Made by a program: the position numbers and the translations under genes. Source: JBHEKP01 sp041859375 (GTDB lineage: Bacteria; Hydrogenedentota; Hydrogenedentia; Hydrogenedentales; CAITNO01). Taken from it: DNA of 7,622 nucleotides. The notes under the pieces are model-generated. The model saw only the letters and a list, made by a program, of their open reading frames with translations, made no database searches and had not been told where the DNA came from. This document shows positions 5,364 through 7,622 of the stretch, in pieces (position 1 is the first letter of the stretch; every line of letters begins with the position of its first letter). The stretch lies in assembly GCA_041859375.1 (NCBI GenBank), contig JBHEKP010000242.1, forward strand, positions 1 through 7,622, in the 5' to 3' direction.

Positions 5364-5918
5364 ATCGCCACATTGAAGAAACAGCAGCAGGAAGACCAGA
5401 TTCGCGTGAATGATCAGATACGCGCGCGCCAGGTGCGCGTCATTGACGAGGAGGGCGGGCAGTTGGGCATCATGGCCCCCCGCGACGCCCTGCGCGAGGC
5501 TGAGCAGCGCGGTTTCGATCTGGTCGAGGTTGCCCCGAAGGCCGTGCCGCCGGTCTGCCGCATCATGGACTACGGAAAATTCCGGTACGAGCAGAAGCGC
5601 CGGGCCCGCGAGTCGCGGAAGCACCAGCACACGGTCAGCGTCAAGGAAATCAAGTACCGCCCGAAGATCGACAAGCATGACTTCGACTACAAGACGAACC
5701 ATGTGCGCGAGTTTCTGGCGGAGGGCAGCAAGGTGAAAGTCACCATCATGTTCCGCGGCCGCGAGGCGGCCCACCCCGAATTCGGGCGCGACATCCTGAA
5801 AAAGGTGGTGGAGGCCTCCGCGGACCTGATCACGGGCGAGTACAAGCCCGAGGAGTCGCGGCTCGAGGGCCGGAACATGAGCATCGTGCTGACCCCGGTC
5901 AAGCAGGCGGCCGTCTAG
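5364..5918 (+). CDS. infC: Translation initiation factor IF-3, probable AUC start
   Basis: IF-3 binds the 30S subunit, keeps subunits apart and checks the start codon and initiator tRNA. The 184-aa product has the N-terminal domain (about 13-82) with RVNDQI and the family signature RIMDYGKFRYEQ, and the C-terminal domain (about 88-180) with KEIKYRP and the conserved basic surface. Length is normal. No ATG or GTG is available in frame near the N-terminus. AAGGAG at 5350-5355 lies eight bases before an in-frame ATC (5364), whereas the next TTG (5373) is 17 bases away, so ATC is the likely start. E. coli infC uses AUU and IF-3 limits its own synthesis by rejecting such codons; the same feedback is inferred here. 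It is first in an operon with rpmI (138-bp gap) and rplT, behind a leader terminator. Confidence 0.95.
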   Translation: MATLKKQQQEDQIRVNDQIRARQVRVIDEEGGQLGIMAPRDALREAEQRGFDLVEVAPKAVPPVCRIMDYGKFRYEQKRRARESRKHQHTVSVKEIKYRPKIDKHDFDYKTNHVREFLAEGSKVKVTIMFRGREAAHPEFGRDILKKVVEASADLITGEYKPEESRLEGRNMSIVLTPVKQAAV

Positions 5919-6056
5919 GGATTTCCCCCGAAAGGGTTGCACACACGCCGCCGGACGCCTTGTGCGGCCGCGCGGGGAAAGTGATTTTTTGTCTTTCAGT
6001 CAACATGCGGCGGAACGCCCCCCGGCGGGATGCCGCAAACAGAACGGAGAAAAAAC

Positions 6057-6254
6057 ATGCCGAAGCTGAAAACAAGCCGCAGCGCGGCGAAGCGCTTCCG
6101 CGTCACCCAGAGCGGAAAAATCAAGCGGAACAAGGGCTTTGCCCGCCACCTGATGGCGTCGAAGTCCCCCAAGCGCAAGCGCAACCTGCGCCAGGCCGCG
6201 ATTGTGGATCCCGCGGACACCCCGCGGGTGAAGCGGATGCTGCCCAACTCCTAA
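6057..6254 (+). CDS. rpmI: 50S ribosomal protein L35
   Basis: The 65-aa, strongly basic product is full length for L35. It begins MPKLKTSRSAAKRFRVT, continues GKIKRNKGFARHL and KSPKRKRNLR, and ends RVKRMLP, all standard for the family. GGAG at 6046-6049 is seven bases before the ATG. L35 is a late-assembling protein of the large subunit. It lies between infC and rplT, the conserved order in most bacteria. An in-frame GTG/ATG-type extension upstream (from 6030) would place the SD inside the gene and is rejected. Confidence 0.96.
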   Translation: MPKLKTSRSAAKRFRVTQSGKIKRNKGFARHLMASKSPKRKRNLRQAAIVDPADTPRVKRMLPNS

Positions 6255-6317
6255 CCCGGCACGCCGAAACCCGGCGGCCCGCGCATGCGGCCCCGCCGAT
6301 GACGAAAGGACACGACC

Positions 6318-6680
6318 ATGCCAAGAGCCACCAACAATCCGGCGTCACGCGAGCGCCGCAAAAAAGTTTTGAGGCTGGCCTCCGGTTTCCGGGGCAGCAA
6401 CCGCAAACTGAACAAGACCGCGCAGCAGGCGGTGGCCCACGCCGGGCAGCACGCCTACAACGACCGGAAACTGCGGAAGCGCGACTTCCGCCGTCTTTGG
6501 ATCGCGCGCATCAACGCCGGCGCCCGCGCCAACGGCATCTCCTACAACCGGTTCATGGAAGGCCTCCGCAAGGCCAACTGCGACCTGAACCGCAAAATCC
6601 TGGCCGACCTTGCGGTGGCCGACGAGGCCGCGTTCGCCCAGATTGTCGAGCGCGCCAAGGCCGCGCTGGCGGCGTCCTGA
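6318..6680 (+). CDS. rplT: 50S ribosomal protein L20
   Basis: The 120-aa product matches L20 in length and motifs: ERRKKVLRLASGFRGSNRK in the extended N-terminal arm, then QHAYNDRKLRKRDFRRLWIARINAGARANGISYNRFMEGL, and a C-terminal ending AFAQIVERAKAAL. AAAGGA (6305-6310) is seven bases before the ATG. L20 is needed early in 50S assembly and, in organisms studied, represses its own operon by binding leader RNA that mimics its 23S site. It is therefore the likely effector of the leader at 5105-5281. The first ten residues (PRATNNPASR) differ from the usual PRVKRG type start. hisA begins two bases after the stop. Confidence 0.97.
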   Translation: MPRATNNPASRERRKKVLRLASGFRGSNRKLNKTAQQAVAHAGQHAYNDRKLRKRDFRRLWIARINAGARANGISYNRFMEGLRKANCDLNRKILADLAVADEAAFAQIVERAKAALAAS

Positions 6681-6682
6681 TC

Positions 6683-7435
6683 ATGCGCGTTGTCCCTGCG
6701 GTTGACATCCGCGGCGGGCGCTGCGTGAACCTGGTGCAGGGCGACTACGGCCGGGAAACCGTCTTCGCGGAAGATCCCGTCGACATGGCCCGCCGCTGGC
6801 ACGAACAACTGCTGGCGGCGGGATGCGCCCCCGAAACGGCCCTGGTGCACATTGTCGATCTTGACGGTGCGAAAGAGGGCGTCTGCCGCGTGGAAAACGA
6901 GCTGCGCGCGATGGCGGGGCTCGGCATACCTTTTGAGGTGGGCGGCGGCATCCGCACGCTGGACACGGTGGAAACAGTGCTGGCGGCGGGAGCCGCCCGC
7001 GTCATTTTGGGCACCGCCGCGCACCGCGACCCCGGCCTGCTCCGGGATGCCTGCGCGAAATGGCCAGGGGCGGTGGTGGCGGGCATTGACGCGCGCGCCG
7101 GCAAAGTCTCGCTGAACGGCTGGCTTGAGGACACGGGCACGGACGCCGTGGAGTTTGCGCGCGCGACCGAGGCCGCGGGCGTGTCGCGCATCATTTACAC
7201 GGACATCCTTTCCGACGGCATGATGAAGGGGCCGAACCACGGGGCCACCGGTGCGGTGGCCGCCGCAGTCTCGGTGCCCGTCACACTGTCCGGCGGTGTG
7301 TCCTCGCTGGATGACCTGCGCAGGGCGCGGGATCTGGCCGCCGCCGGTGTTGACGAGGTAATTGTCGGCCGCGCGCTGTACCTGGAACGGTTCACCGTTG
7401 CCGAGGCGGTGCGGGCGCTTCAGGAAACGCCATGA
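6683..7435 (+). CDS. hisA: HisA: ProFAR isomerase (histidine biosynthesis)
   Basis: HisA converts ProFAR to PRFAR by an Amadori rearrangement, the fourth step of histidine biosynthesis, in the cytoplasm. The 250-aa product is a complete (beta-alpha)8 barrel. The catalytic aspartates are visible as D8 (AVDIRGG) and D136 (GIDARAG), and the two phosphate-binding loops as GGGIRT (87-92) and SGGVSS (203-208), followed by GRALY (229-233). The usual Ile-x-Arg-Asp-Gly stretch reads ILSDGM (175-180). The PriA-type dual role cannot be judged. The ATG is two bases after rplT with no strong Shine-Dalgarno site, which suggests translational coupling to rplT. No other his gene is in the window. A longer frame from 5960 overlaps infC-operon genes and is not a real extension. 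Confidence 0.95.
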   Translation: MRVVPAVDIRGGRCVNLVQGDYGRETVFAEDPVDMARRWHEQLLAAGCAPETALVHIVDLDGAKEGVCRVENELRAMAGLGIPFEVGGGIRTLDTVETVLAAGAARVILGTAAHRDPGLLRDACAKWPGAVVAGIDARAGKVSLNGWLEDTGTDAVEFARATEAAGVSRIIYTDILSDGMMKGPNHGATGAVAAAVSVPVTLSGGVSSLDDLRRARDLAAAGVDEVIVGRALYLERFTVAEAVRALQETP

Positions 7436-7622
7436 GCGTCCTTTTTGAAAGGGTGACCATCGCTGGGGTGGGGCTGCTGGGCGCCTCGCTCGGCCTGGCC
7501 CTCAAGAAACGGGGCCTTGCCGGTGAGATCACCGGAACGGGCAGGCGCGTTTCCACCCTTGAAACGGCCCTCTCCCTGGGCGCGATTGACCGGATCGCGG
7601 AATGCCCCGAGAAGGGCGCGCG
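7432..7622 (+). CDS. tyrA: Prephenate dehydrogenase, N-terminal part (runs off window)
   Basis: The first 63 residues are present. They form the start of a Rossmann NAD(P)-binding domain, VTIAGVGLLGASLGLALKKR (8-27), with the GxGxxGxS dinucleotide motif, followed by TGTGRR at the end of the second strand and LGAIDR. This is the typical opening of TyrA-type prephenate or arogenate dehydrogenase, which makes the direct precursor of tyrosine. The ATG overlaps the hisA stop in ATGA, with AGGAA (7422-7426) five bases before it, so it is translationally coupled to hisA. The prephenate-binding C-terminal domain lies outside, so whether it is fused to another domain cannot be seen. Confidence 0.85.
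   Translation, partial: MSVLFERVTIAGVGLLGASLGLALKKRGLAGEITGTGRRVSTLETALSLGAIDRIAECPEKGA

Noticed and set aside
5919..6056. Internal promoter or terminator between infC and rpmI
   Set aside because: Only weak stems (for example GCACA/TGTGC) and no convincing -35/-10 pair or T-tailed hairpin were found.
5960..6682. Long in-frame N-terminal extension of hisA
   Set aside because: It overlaps rpmI and rplT in another frame and HisA is complete from ATG 6683; the extension has no domain character.

Overview
This is a GC-rich bacterial window from what looks like a diderm, environmental lineage. The organism call is an inference. A cohesin-like surface protein with a Glu-Gly (EGE) linker and a C-terminal sorting signal, together with a glycosidase-like protein fused to a formylglycine-generating-enzyme (FGE) fold, are typical of Planctomycetes, Verrucomicrobia, Lentisphaerae and Candidatus Hydrogenedentes. 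No marker here fixes the phylum.

Left part (1-3114). A large forward gene (83-2665) encodes a beta-sandwich, a TIM-barrel glycosidase-like domain and a C-terminal FGE/SUMF1-fold domain that lacks the copper-binding cysteines of true FGE. A strong bidirectional terminator follows. Next comes about 380 bp containing three related structured elements (2731-2820, 2822-2949, 2985-3114). Each has a first hairpin with the same 8-nt loop, AGGGGGCG, then GGTGAGGTG, then two more hairpins. The two right-hand copies are almost identical, and the left one is diverged with compensatory stem changes.

Middle part (3099-4959). Two reverse-strand genes lie here. One is a secreted, C-terminally anchored cohesin-like protein whose last codons and stop lie inside a repeat copy, so its 3' UTR would carry all three elements. 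The other is an unrecognised small membrane protein. An AT-rich spacer with a perfect 14-bp inverted repeat separates them.

Right part (4960-7622). A sigma-70-like promoter, a structured leader and an intrinsic terminator precede infC, rpmI and rplT (IF-3, L35, L20). This arrangement resembles an L20-type attenuation leader. The best-supported infC start is AUC, one of the rare start codons associated with IF-3 autoregulation. hisA follows rplT by 2 nt, and a prephenate dehydrogenase gene overlaps hisA by 4 nt and runs off the window. Histidine and tyrosine biosynthesis genes therefore appear to be co-transcribed with translation genes.
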